In this document: positions 17,948 through 27,105 of the stretch, piece after piece
Position numbering within the stretch: the stretch's first letter is position 1
Layout of the letters: every line of letters starts with the position of its first letter
Assembly (NCBI RefSeq): GCF_902143515.1
Contig: NZ_CABFVD010000001.1
Span: forward strand, 310,001 to 374,000
Direction: 5' to 3'
Source: Hathewaya massiliensis
GTDB lineage: Bacteria; Bacillota; Clostridia; Clostridiales; Clostridiaceae
Length of the DNA: 64,000 nucleotides
Translations under genes and position numbers: made by a program
Notes under the pieces: model-generated
Database searches by the model: none
The model's input: the letters and a program-made list of their open reading frames with translations, nothing else
What the model was told of the DNA's origin: nothing

Positions 17948-19352
17948 CTAATATCTTTCCTGAACTCTCAGATTTTTTATTCTTCTTATATTCCTTGGAT
18001 TCTTTATACTCTTCATATTCTTCATGAAGCTCTCTGTTTGCTTTATTAATATAAATATACCCTGTAACAGCAGCTATAATATCTACTACTGGATAAGTGA
18101 TCCATGCACCATTTAATCCCCATAACTTCACAAAAAGTATGGATACAGGTATAAATATCACTAGTTGTCTATATATAGATAAAACAAAACTTACATTAGC
18201 CTGTCCAATAGATTGGTAATAATAAGTTGCTATATAGTAAAGACTTACTATAGGGAATACAGATATACATATTCTAAATGCTCTAACAGCCTCATTTAAA
18301 AGTGCAGGATCTGTTAAGAAACTACCTATTATTTTTCTTGTAAATATCATCATGGTTCCCCATAACATAATACAAGTAATTGATGCAGTTCTAATAGTCT
18401 TTTTCACTGTTTCTTTTAATCTCTTAAAATTATTAGCTCCATAATTAAATGCAACTATAGGTTGCATTGCAGAGCTTATTCCAAGCATAGTTATATAAAG
18501 GAACATAGATATCCTAGTAATTACACCTATTATAACTATAGCTCCATCTCCCCCAAAGTCTGCTAACATATTATTTAATAAAATAGCAACTATAGCATCA
18601 GAAAATTCTATTATAAAAGTAGTAAATCCTACAGCTAATATAGTTGTACCTATGCTACCATAAAATCTAAAATTAAATCCTAATTTAAATCTACTATGAA
18701 CATCTCTATAAGCATAATAAGCAACTAAGAAACTTACAATTTGTGAACCTACCGTTGCAATAGCAGCGCCTTTCACACCAATTCCAAATATTTTAACTAA
18801 TATAAAATCTACTATCATATTTGATATTGCACCTATTGTAGTAGAAATAAGCATTATTTTAGTATTTCCTAGTGCTGTCATTATATAGCACATAATAAGT
18901 GTTAAGCACTGAAATATACCACCTAACAATATGATTGTTACATATTCTTTTGCCAAGGGTAAAATATTTGGAGTTGATCCGATTTTTATTAATATCCAAT
19001 CTAAAAATAAAAATATAACTACTGGCAAAATAATCATTGAAATAACACCTAAACTTAAAGCACTTTTTATGGTCTTCTTAAGGTCTACATAGTTCTCTTC
19101 TCCAAGATATCTAGCAACTGTAGTGCTTGTACCAACCGCTATAAGTAATCCAGTAGAAACTAATAACTTTTGTATTGGGAAGGCTATAGTTAAAGCTCCA
19201 ATAGCATTAGGTCCTACATATCTCCCTACAAAGAAAGTGTCAACCATATTATACAGCTCTAATACAAGTAAAGTTATTACCGCTGGTATGGCAAACTTTA
19301 ATAAAACTTTTTCTACCTTCCCGTCAGTAAATATCCTATCGTCAATTCCCAT
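17940..19352 (-). CDS. MATE family efflux transporter
   Basis: A 470-residue membrane protein with 12 predicted spans in two homologous halves. The N-terminal half contains PAVITLLVLELYNMVDTFFVGR near residue 19, the P-x-x-x-x-x-L-x-x-x-x-x-x-D-T-F-F-V-G-R pattern typical of MATE proteins, and LGEENYVDLKKTIKSAL; the C-terminal tail is short and rich in Glu/Lys. MATE proteins export drugs, dyes or metabolites with H+ or Na+ exchange. The substrate is not predictable. GGAGAGGG upstream of ATG; monocistronic with its own terminator. Confidence 0.94.
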   Translation of the reverse strand: MGIDDRIFTDGKVEKVLLKFAIPAVITLLVLELYNMVDTFFVGRYVGPNAIGALTIAFPIQKLLVSTGLLIAVGTSTTVARYLGEENYVDLKKTIKSALSLGVISMIILPVVIFLFLDWILIKIGSTPNILPLAKEYVTIILLGGIFQCLTLIMCYIMTALGNTKIMLISTTIGAISNMIVDFILVKIFGIGVKGAAIATVGSQIVSFLVAYYAYRDVHSRFKLGFNFRFYGSIGTTILAVGFTTFIIEFSDAIVAILLNNMLADFGGDGAIVIIGVITRISMFLYITMLGISSAMQPIVAFNYGANNFKRLKETVKKTIRTASITCIMLWGTMMIFTRKIIGSFLTDPALLNEAVRAFRICISVFPIVSLYYIATYYYQSIGQANVSFVLSIYRQLVIFIPVSILFVKLWGLNGAWITYPVVDIIAAVTGYIYINKANRELHEEYEEYKESKEYKKNKKSESSGKILEA

Positions 19353-19534
19353 AATATCCCTCTCCTATTATCATATTTTATATATTCAATCTTAGTATTT
19401 ATTTCCATTTAATTAACCACTTCCTTTCAATACATACCTTGTAAGTTTATTATATATTCTATTTTGTTGCCCTACACTCACTTACTTGTGAATAAAATTG
19501 TACATTTTTAAGGAGTTTCTCAAAATCGTTTTTT

Positions 19535-19580
19535 ATATATAAAGCACAAAAACACCTTTTTAAAGGTGTTTTTGTACTTT
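19535..19580 (-). terminator. Terminator of the AraC-type regulator gene
   Basis: 19-nt arms with one mismatch (19541-19559 and 19562-19580; core AACACC/GGTGTT) just after the stop codon, followed by a T/A-rich tract on the minus strand. Confidence 0.8.
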
Positions 19581-19583
19581 TAA

Positions 19584-21647
19584 TTATATTTTAGGTACAT
19601 TTATAGGTGTAAGCTCTATTAAAACAGCACCATATCCTTTTATTTTTGTACCTAAATGATGAACTGTATTTTTCCTACTACATATAAATTTAATCCTAGG
19701 CTCACATGCTATGCTTATTGTTTTTATCTCTTCATCATCTAGTCTCTCAGGAGAACCCATAGCTAACCATTGACTATAAACAGTATTCAACTTTTCGTTT
19801 ATCTCATATATTGTTAATCTATAATCACCAGGAAGATTTGTAATATTAAGAGATATGTTTTTCTGTGCTACATTTCTTTTACCTCTTAATTTGTTTAAAT
19901 TATTAAAATCTATTATCTCCTCCATAGTTTCATCATAAGTATATAAAAGAACCTGAAACTTATCTCCTTTTGATGTTGCTATATATCCATCACCTTTTTC
20001 AACTAAGGTATCACCTAATTTACTTAAATAGTAATAAGCATAATATGAAGGCTTCTTTATTCCCTGCCAAGTTAAAAGAGATTTTCCTCCCCAGAGCACT
20101 TCATTTTTAGCATTTTTACCTAAACTTATATGATCCATTGTATTTATTCCACAAATACTCTTATTATTTATCACTTTATGTACTATATATGGAAGCATAT
20201 ATGAAGTATCATATATAGGATTAATCTCATCTTTTATATTATAATCTATAGCTTGTAGATTATATTCTTGAAGCACTTTTAAAAGCTCTAAGCTTTTTTC
20301 TTTTGAAATCTTACTACTTATTGAATATCTCCATTTTCCAACTTCATAACTTCCACATTTATCAATAAAAAATTCTATAAATTTAACTAAAAATTCTACG
20401 TGCTTTCCTATCTCAATGTCTTCTTCCAATATTATATGAGGTCTTAATTCTATGGATAATAAAAATTCTATAATTTCCATGGCATTGCTTAAGTTTATAA
20501 AACTATTACCGGGGAAAAAGCCCATTTCTTCACAAAACCATCCCCCTATTTTTCCATATTCAAAACCTATTTCTCTTTGAATATAACTTAGTAATTTTCT
20601 ATACTTTTCATTCTTAATTTCGTATGCCTTAGGCAATATAATATCTTCTTTAAACTCTTTTCTAAATTCAGAGCTTTTTTTAGAACCATCAATAGAAATC
20701 TTAATTATTCTATCTTCATAGCTAAATCTATCATAATCCTCCAAATATGACGAAAGTTCTTCTAAGGCTTCCTTTAAGTCATAATACTTTATATCTCTTA
20801 TTTCTTCCAACTTTTCATTATCTATCTTATATTTTTTTCTAAATTGAATAGGAGTCATATTATAATGTATTTTAAAATGTTTATTATAATATCTTGAGTG
20901 TGAAAAACCTACTTCTTGAGATATTTCAGTTATTGTCATATCTGTATCTAATAAAAGCTTTATAGATTCTTCTACCCTAGTTAAGTTAACGAACTCCTTA
21001 AAACTTAATCCCATGGTATTTTTAATTTCATGAGATAGATAGTGAGAACTTAAAAATTCTTTTTTAGCTATATCTTGAAGACTTATTTTACTGTCATAAT
21101 TATTGTATATATATTTTATTATTCTATGATATCTTTCTAGTTGCTCTTCATTTTGCCTAAGTTCTTCTTTTTCATACATAAGATAATGAAAGTTATTTAT
21201 TAAATGATATAAAAGTTCAATCATAGTTTCTTCAATATATTCATCATAATCATCACTCTTTTGAACAAATTCACAAAGCAATATAGATAAATACTTTCTT
21301 AAAACCTCATATTTCTCATCGTTCTGAGTTACTTCTTCAGATGTATCCGTATAGAAAAACATATTCTTTATATCATCATAATATCTCTTAAAAAATCCAG
21401 GATCTAAATGGAACATTAAAACCCTATTATCTTCCTCTGAAAATATTCTATGAGCTTCCTCTACGTTTATAATCTCAATTTCTCTTTCCCTAACTGTATA
21501 AATTCCAGATTCTATGGTTACATTAACTTCACCTTTTAAAACCATAAGTACTTCTATAGCATCATGCCAGTGTATGGGATATTCTTTTATATTAACTAAT
21601 TCAATTTTTATAGGTAAGTTATCGTAAGCTATGTATTCATTTCTCAC
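19584..21647 (-). CDS. AraC-family regulator with cupin sensor and C-terminal GH39-like domain
   Basis: A 687-residue regulator. Residues about 10-80 form a cupin-like sensor (IHWHDAIEVLMVLKGEVNV); 170-275 form the double HTH of AraC/XylS proteins, with SLQDIAKKEFLSSHYLSHEIK as first and MTITEISQEVGFSHSRYYN as second helix-turn-helix, then TPIQFRKKY. The C-terminal about 380 residues resemble a glycoside hydrolase 39 barrel (F-E-Y-G-K-I-G-G near 350, LRPHIILEEDIEIG), but the expected N-E-P acid/base motif is not visible, so it is probably a sugar-sensing or degenerate domain. Start is GTG. The MFS gene upstream (separated by a terminator) is a plausible target. Confidence 0.85.
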   Translation of the reverse strand: MRNEYIAYDNLPIKIELVNIKEYPIHWHDAIEVLMVLKGEVNVTIESGIYTVREREIEIINVEEAHRIFSEEDNRVLMFHLDPGFFKRYYDDIKNMFFYTDTSEEVTQNDEKYEVLRKYLSILLCEFVQKSDDYDEYIEETMIELLYHLINNFHYLMYEKEELRQNEEQLERYHRIIKYIYNNYDSKISLQDIAKKEFLSSHYLSHEIKNTMGLSFKEFVNLTRVEESIKLLLDTDMTITEISQEVGFSHSRYYNKHFKIHYNMTPIQFRKKYKIDNEKLEEIRDIKYYDLKEALEELSSYLEDYDRFSYEDRIIKISIDGSKKSSEFRKEFKEDIILPKAYEIKNEKYRKLLSYIQREIGFEYGKIGGWFCEEMGFFPGNSFINLSNAMEIIEFLLSIELRPHIILEEDIEIGKHVEFLVKFIEFFIDKCGSYEVGKWRYSISSKISKEKSLELLKVLQEYNLQAIDYNIKDEINPIYDTSYMLPYIVHKVINNKSICGINTMDHISLGKNAKNEVLWGGKSLLTWQGIKKPSYYAYYYLSKLGDTLVEKGDGYIATSKGDKFQVLLYTYDETMEEIIDFNNLNKLRGKRNVAQKNISLNITNLPGDYRLTIYEINEKLNTVYSQWLAMGSPERLDDEEIKTISIACEPRIKFICSRKNTVHHLGTKIKGYGAVLIELTPINVPKI

Positions 21648-21710
21648 ATTATCACTTCCTTTTATTATTATTAATCCCTAATGCACTATATATTATATAC
21701 TACAATAGAA

Positions 21711-21745
21711 ATAAAAAAAACGCCGTATATCCTACGGCGTTTTAA
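21711..21745 (-). terminator. Terminator of the MFS transporter gene
   Basis: AAAACGCCGTA/TACGGCGTTTT stem (21717-21743) followed by eight T on the minus strand. A textbook hairpin. Confidence 0.92.
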
Positions 21746-21755
21746 AATGCTAGAA

Positions 21756-23093
21756 TTAAACTGTTTCTCCAACTAAATTCTCTTGTGAATTTTCTTCTTT
21801 TACCTTAGGTCTATTATAATTCTTAGTAAATACTACTATTAACATAATAGCTGCTATAGCATAAATTGTACCTGTAACATAATAAGCAATTGAATATCCA
21901 TTTGGCTTGTTGAATAGGAATTGCTTTCCTAAAATACCAGCTATTACTTGCGCAAGACCTTGTGCAACATATATTACTGCATTATATGCAGGTCTAGCTT
22001 CTTTAGTAACAAACTCCATTGGTAAAGCTTGTTGAACTGGTTGAGCTGCATTCATGAATCCTGATCTGAAGAATAATCCAAGTCCAACTGCCATAACCAT
22101 ATTGCCACCAAAAGCTGCACCATTAGCTATAATAAGCATAAATGGTATTGAACATAATGCTAGTCCACCTAAAGAGATAACTCTTCCTAATTTCTTAACA
22201 ATCCAAGGTGATACAAATATGAATATAACCATAGCAAAATACTGATAAGAAATAAGTTGTGATGTTGTATCTCTGTCTATACCCATTCTGCTTAAGAATA
22301 CTGAGAAGTATGGAGTAATTAATGATGCTCCTAATCTTATTAAGAATGAGAAAACTACATATAATATTATATATTTATTAAAGAAAGCACTCCAGTTAAT
22401 TTTTTCTTTTTTACCGTCAGCATTCTTAACCTTTTTATAATCTGTATCAACTTCTTTTATAAATAAAATAGGTATAAGAGTTATTGCTGCAACCACAGCA
22501 TAAATTAAAAGTGCATCCTTATGAGCTCCTACATATGCAGATAATTGTTCTGGGTTAAAATCTGCTATTTTTCCTGTTAGAGCCTTTGCTTGAGCATAAT
22601 CTATGTTTAATCTAGATGCAAATCTACTTGCAATTAACTTACCGCCTGACCATGTACCAAATACCATACCAGCAATATTAGTCCATAGAGTAGTTGAGAA
22701 TATCTTTTCTCTCTTTTCTTCTGAAGTATAACAACTTAAGAATGGTGATAAAATAGCATCAAACATACATACGCCTATCATAATTACTGAAGCTGCTATT
22801 GCAACTAATGTAACTGATTCAAACTTAGTAATAATAAGTATTCCTATAACAATTGATATTGGAGATAGGGCTAAAATTTTCTTATACCCTAGCTTAGGTA
22901 CTACTAATAAAAGTGCTGCTCCACCATAAAAACCTATACCCATTATAATGGACATACTAGCAGCAATACCTTTTGTAGCTGAAGATGCATCTAGGAAGGT
23001 TACCATAGTATCTAAGGATACTCCCCCTAATATTCCCATAAATATATATGCAACAATAAACATCCAACTATTACGTTTAAACCTTTTATCCAT
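21756..23093 (-). CDS. MFS transporter
   Basis: A 445-residue, 12-span major facilitator protein. The first span starts at SWMFIVAYIFMGILGG, and a second-half start is seen at NKYIILYVVFSFLIRLGASL after a central lysine-rich loop (KKVKNADGKKEK). ATG at 23093 is selected because GGAGG lies 7 nt upstream and homologue-like sequence begins there; 24 further codons are open upstream. Adjacent to, and upstream of, the AraC/GH39-like regulator, suggesting uptake of a sugar or glycoside regulated by that protein. That link is inference from position only. Confidence 0.88.
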   Translation of the reverse strand: MDKRFKRNSWMFIVAYIFMGILGGVSLDTMVTFLDASSATKGIAASMSIIMGIGFYGGAALLLVVPKLGYKKILALSPISIVIGILIITKFESVTLVAIAASVIMIGVCMFDAILSPFLSCYTSEEKREKIFSTTLWTNIAGMVFGTWSGGKLIASRFASRLNIDYAQAKALTGKIADFNPEQLSAYVGAHKDALLIYAVVAAITLIPILFIKEVDTDYKKVKNADGKKEKINWSAFFNKYIILYVVFSFLIRLGASLITPYFSVFLSRMGIDRDTTSQLISYQYFAMVIFIFVSPWIVKKLGRVISLGGLALCSIPFMLIIANGAAFGGNMVMAVGLGLFFRSGFMNAAQPVQQALPMEFVTKEARPAYNAVIYVAQGLAQVIAGILGKQFLFNKPNGYSIAYYVTGTIYAIAAIMLIVVFTKNYNRPKVKEENSQENLVGETV

Positions 23094-23165
23094 TTCTTTT
23101 CCTCCAAACACATTTTGGCTTTTAATATAATTAACTTTTTTGAAAAAAATAAAACTTAAGATCAT

Positions 23166-23841
23166 ATTTCCCCTTACTGGCCATGTAAGAATTTTAATTC
23201 CATAATCAATATAGACTATTCTATTTAGAAAATCAATACTTTATAAAATAGTCAAACAATTGATTTTATTAGCCTTGATATATTTCTATTTTACAAGAAA
23301 AATATCTATATACATCTAATTTTTTTGATGAATTTTGTCATTTTCATTGTTATCTTATAATTAGGAAGATTGTTAATATTATATCTTTCAATGGTTTGTA
23401 TTATGTTTATATAATTAACAACTTATAATTTACTGATTAATTTAATCAAATTAATTTAATTTTCTTGAAAGTGCCTTGTATATAAATTTCAAATTTCTTA
23501 TATTTTCATGTATTTTTATGTATCTTAAGAACTTTTTTGGAATAAACAAACAGTTATTTCAATAAGTTTTTTTATTTTTTTAAGTAATTTCTATTTATTC
23601 TTATGGATATCCTTTATAATTAAGTTAATATTTTAACACTTTAATATGTTAACTATGTAAATCATATATGTTAGATATTGATTAATAATTTAATTTTTAA
23701 TCTTCCTAGGGATTTTTTACTCCCTTGCTCCTAATAAAGTGGTGAATTATTCTCCAAGATTTTTACTTCCCTAATACTATAATTTTAAAAACATTGAAAT
23801 ATTAGAAGGAATAGTCATGATATAAATTTATCCTTTTAATA
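23166..23841. other. Long A+T-rich intergenic region without a gene
   Basis: About 680 bp between the divergent MFS and P-type ATPase genes. I see no ORF with a Shine-Dalgarno, no tRNA and no repeat of the families in this window. It includes short A/T palindromes such as TTAATTTAATCAAATTAA near 23441 that are not informative at this composition. Confidence 0.5.
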
Positions 23842-23871
23842 TTGAATTTTCCTATTAACTTATGTTATAAT
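23842..23871 (+). promoter_or_regulatory. Promoter of the manganese-riboswitch transcript
   Basis: TTGAAT (23842-23847) and TATAAT (23866-23871), 18-bp spacing, placed so that transcription starts about 10 nt before the riboswitch. Confidence 0.65.
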
Positions 23872-23886
23872 TATTTTAGTTATTTT

Positions 23887-23990
23887 ACAAAGGGGAGTAG
23901 CAAAAGCTTTTAAGCTTCAGGTTGTTCGTCATTACGGTATATCCCGGGCAACTACTCTAGGTGTTTTGTGAGTTTGCAAGACCTTTGTCT
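23887..23990 (+). ncRNA. yybP-ykoY (manganese) riboswitch
   Basis: The conserved 5' loop ACAAAGGGGAGTAGC, the central G-T-C-A-T-T-A-C-G-G box, and the closing CAAGACCTTTGTC all match the yybP-ykoY aptamer. The P1 strands ACAAAGG and CCTTTGT pair. The 3' P1 strand also forms the left arm of the following terminator, so Mn2+ binding should stabilise P1 and allow read-through: an ON switch. The class is known to control Mn2+ exporters, including P-type ATPases in lactic acid bacteria. Confidence 0.93.
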
Positions 23991-24022
23991 TAAGAATTAC
24001 TTAGGACAAAGGTCTTTTTTAA
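23979..24022 (+). terminator. Riboswitch-controlled terminator
   Basis: AGACCTTTGTC (23979-23989) pairs with GACAAAGGTCT (24005-24015), then TTTTTT. It overlaps the aptamer's P1 3' strand, making the two structures mutually exclusive. Confidence 0.92.
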
Positions 24023-24075
24023 TATTCTATAATAAATTTTGTAATTATATTTAATACTATGAAAGAGGTGATTTT

Positions 24076-26745
24076 ATGTGGTTTAGTAAAAGTACTGAAG
24101 ATGTATTAAAAGAACTTAACACTGACCCTAAGCTTGGTTTAAGTTCTGAAGAAGCAAAAAAGCGTCTAGAGAAGTATGGTGAAAATAAGTTAGCTGGTAA
24201 AAAGCAAAAGACCATGATTCAACTGTTTTTCTCCCAGTTAAATGATATTTTAATTTATATACTTGTAGCCGCTGCATTAATTTCAGGATTTTTAGGAGAA
24301 GTAAGCGACGCAATTATTATTGGTATTGTTATTTTAATCAATGCTATAGTAGGAGTAATTCAAGAATCTAAAGCTGAAAAAGCTCTAGAAGCATTAAAAG
24401 AATTATCCACACCTAAAGCTGTTGTAAAAAGGGATGGTTCCCTAAAGGAAATACCATCAGAATTAGTGGTTCCAGGTGATGTAATAATTTTAGATGCTGG
24501 AAGGTATATTCCATGTGATTTAAGATTAGTGGAATCAGCTAATTTAAAAGTTGAAGAATCTGCCCTTACAGGTGAATCAGTGCCTGTAAATAAAAGCAGT
24601 GATTTAGTACTTAAAGATGGAGAAACTCCACTTGGAGATCAGAAAAACATGGCATTTATGTCTACCCTAGTTACTTATGGTAGAGGAATTGGTATAGCTG
24701 TAGGAACTGGTATGAGTACTGAAATTGGTAAAATAGCTAAAATGTTAGATGAGGATGTAAATGATCAAACTCCTCTTCAAAAGAAACTTGAGGAACTTGG
24801 AAAATTCCTAGGTTTTGGTGCCCTTGGAATATGTGCTGTAATGCTTGCGGTTGGATTATTACAAGGTAGAGATATCTTAACAATGTTCCTAACAGCTATA
24901 AGTTTAGCCGTTGCTGCTATTCCTGAAGGATTACCTGCAGTTGTAACCATAGTTCTTGCCATGGGAGTTCAAAAGATGATAAAAGAAAATGCTATCATTA
25001 GAAAACTTCCTGCAGTTGAAACCCTAGGTGCTGTAAATATAGTTTGTTCAGATAAAACAGGTACCCTAACGCAAAATAAAATGACTGTTGTAAAGTATTA
25101 TGTAAATGGTACCCTACAGGATGTTAATAAATTTAATACTGAAAATAAAGCTGAAGAGTTACTTCTTAAAAATATAATTCTTTGCAACGATGCTACTTAT
25201 TCTGAAGACTCTAAAACAGGAGACCCTACAGAAATTGCACTTTTAGAGGTTGGATTTAATAATAGCCTATATAAAGATGATTTAGAAAAAGAACATAAAA
25301 GAATAGATGAAATTCCTTTTGAATCTGATAGAAAACTTATGACCACAGTAAATAAATTTACTGATGAATTTTTAGTAATGACCAAAGGTGCCATTGATAA
25401 CCTTTTAAAAATTTGTACAAAATACTATGAAAATGGTGAAATAAAAGATTTAACTGAAGATATAAAAGAAAAGATACTAAAAAGTTCTTATGATATGTCA
25501 GATGATGCCTTAAGGGTTCTTGGTTCTGCCTTTAAAACTCTTCCAAATTCTCATGTAGAGATAGATGCCTTAGAAAAAGATTTAACTTTTATAGGCCTTG
25601 TTGGTATGATAGACCCTCCAAGACTTGAGGTTAAAGACTCCATAGCTATGTGTAAAGACTCTGGAATTAAAACTATAATGATTACAGGGGACCATAAAAA
25701 AACAGCTTTTGCTATTGCAAAAGAATTAAACATAGCTGAAGAGGAAAGCCAAGTTATATCTGGTGCTGACCTTGATAAGATGTCTGAAGATGAATTAAAG
25801 TCTACTATAGACAACTTAAGAGTCTTTGCAAGAGTATCTCCTGAACACAAAGTTAAAATAGTAAAGGCTTTTAAATCAAAAGGGAATGTAGTTTCTATGA
25901 CTGGAGATGGTGTTAATGATGCTCCTTCTCTAAAAATCGCAGATATTGGAGTAGCCATGGGAATAACAGGAACTGACGTTGCAAAAGGTGCCTCTGATAT
26001 GGTACTAACTGATGATAACTTCTCAACTATAATCCGTGCCATAGAAGAAGGAAGAAATATATTTAACAATATAAAAAAATCTATACTGTTCCTTATTTCT
26101 TGTAATATAGGTGAAATAATAGCCCTATTCCTTGCAATATTACTTGGATGGAAAACTCCACTAGAACCAATTCATATATTATGGGTTAACTTAATTACAG
26201 ACACATTACCGGCTCTTTCTCTAGGTATAGATCCTGGTGATCCTGATGTTATGAAAAACAAACCTAGAAATCCTGAAGATAGCTTATTTAAAGGTTCAAC
26301 TTTAAGCCTAATCTTAAATGGTATTCTTATAGGATTTTTAACCTTAGCAGCCTTTGTAATTGGTGCTAGAGTATTTAGTGGAACTAAAGGATTATTCCCA
26401 TTATTCCCTAAAAATATTACTGAAGATGCTCTAAGACATGCGCAAACTATGGCTTTTGTAGTTTTAAGTGTTTCTCAATTGGTTCATTCTCTAAATATGA
26501 GAAATGATAAAAAATCAATTTTCCAAATTGGCTTCTTTACAAATAGATTTTTAGTTATATCCATCTTAATAGGAATATTCCTACAAGATGTTATAATTAC
26601 AGTTCCATTCTTAGCTAATATATTTAATGTTCATGATTTAACTGCTAAAGATTGGTTATTTGTAAGCGGTCTTAGTATTATACCTTTAATATTAAACGAA
26701 ATAGCAAAAATCTTTAAACGAGCTAGAGAAAATAAAGTATCTTAA
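24076..26745 (+). CDS. P-type cation ATPase (P2A type), predicted Mn2+/Ca2+ exporter
   Basis: An 889-residue ion pump of the P2 (Ca2+/Mn2+) class. The order is actuator loop ALTGESVPVNK, M4 ion site IPEGLPAVVT, phosphorylation site CSDKTGTLTQNK (Asp about 326), hinge MTGDGVNDAPSLK, M6 WVNLITDTLPALSLGIDPGD, and a four-helix C-terminal region. The cation-transporter N-domain (residues about 1-70) is also present. PEGLP in M4 and N/D in M6 fit Ca2+/Mn2+ pumps rather than heavy-metal P1B pumps, and there is no metal-binding CxxC domain. The Mn2+ riboswitch ahead of it argues that Mn2+ efflux is its job. GAGGTG precedes ATG. Confidence 0.93.
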   Translation: MWFSKSTEDVLKELNTDPKLGLSSEEAKKRLEKYGENKLAGKKQKTMIQLFFSQLNDILIYILVAAALISGFLGEVSDAIIIGIVILINAIVGVIQESKAEKALEALKELSTPKAVVKRDGSLKEIPSELVVPGDVIILDAGRYIPCDLRLVESANLKVEESALTGESVPVNKSSDLVLKDGETPLGDQKNMAFMSTLVTYGRGIGIAVGTGMSTEIGKIAKMLDEDVNDQTPLQKKLEELGKFLGFGALGICAVMLAVGLLQGRDILTMFLTAISLAVAAIPEGLPAVVTIVLAMGVQKMIKENAIIRKLPAVETLGAVNIVCSDKTGTLTQNKMTVVKYYVNGTLQDVNKFNTENKAEELLLKNIILCNDATYSEDSKTGDPTEIALLEVGFNNSLYKDDLEKEHKRIDEIPFESDRKLMTTVNKFTDEFLVMTKGAIDNLLKICTKYYENGEIKDLTEDIKEKILKSSYDMSDDALRVLGSAFKTLPNSHVEIDALEKDLTFIGLVGMIDPPRLEVKDSIAMCKDSGIKTIMITGDHKKTAFAIAKELNIAEEESQVISGADLDKMSEDELKSTIDNLRVFARVSPEHKVKIVKAFKSKGNVVSMTGDGVNDAPSLKIADIGVAMGITGTDVAKGASDMVLTDDNFSTIIRAIEEGRNIFNNIKKSILFLISCNIGEIIALFLAILLGWKTPLEPIHILWVNLITDTLPALSLGIDPGDPDVMKNKPRNPEDSLFKGSTLSLILNGILIGFLTLAAFVIGARVFSGTKGLFPLFPKNITEDALRHAQTMAFVVLSVSQLVHSLNMRNDKKSIFQIGFFTNRFLVISILIGIFLQDVIITVPFLANIFNVHDLTAKDWLFVSGLSIIPLILNEIAKIFKRARENKVS

Positions 26746-26750
26746 AGTTT

Positions 26751-26975
26751 GGCTGTGTTAGATAAAAATGTTGATATGAAAGTCACTACATCACTGATTC
26801 ACTACGTTAAGAATTTCTATTATTTCTTCCGTAAATATTACTAAAGTTTTAAAACTCGCTATGCTCAAACATTAAAACTTTTTAACGTAATATTTACTAC
26901 AAAAATAATGAAATTCTAAAACTTGTTCATAGGTGATTGCGTAACCATCATATCAACAAAATTCTATAACGAAGC
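26751..26975. repeat. Palindromic repeat family A, copy 1 (MITE-like, 225 bp)
   Basis: Ends GGCTGTGTTAGA and a decayed TCTATAACGAAGC, with sub-terminal TGTTGATATGA and CATATCAACA inverted repeats. The centre (26811-26916) is a long imperfect palindrome: GAATTTCTATTATTTC and AAAATAATGAAATTC at its edges, CGTAAATATTAC and GTAATATTTAC inside. No ORF. It is near-identical over its length to 40686-40909 and to the piece at the right edge of the window. It lies directly after the ATPase gene. Confidence 0.85.
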
Positions 26976-27028
26976 TTAAACTTTAAATCTCTATTGTATA
27001 ATTCATAGTAAATTTAAAAGATAAAAGA

Positions 27029-27094
27029 GGCTGTTGCACTAAGGAATCTACATACAATATATTGTAGTATTTATTCTTAATGCAACAGCCTCTT
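27029..27094. repeat. Palindromic repeat family B, copy 2 (bidirectional terminator)
   Basis: Arms GAGGCTGTTGCACTAAGGAAT and the complement of AAGAATAAATAC then GCAACAGCCTC form a hairpin with about 20-30 paired bases. It shares order and sequence blocks with 7619-7715. It lies between the convergent ATPase and cvfB genes, with T-runs on both sides, so it can stop transcription from either side. Confidence 0.75.
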
Positions 27095-27105
27095 ATTTAT
27101 AATTT

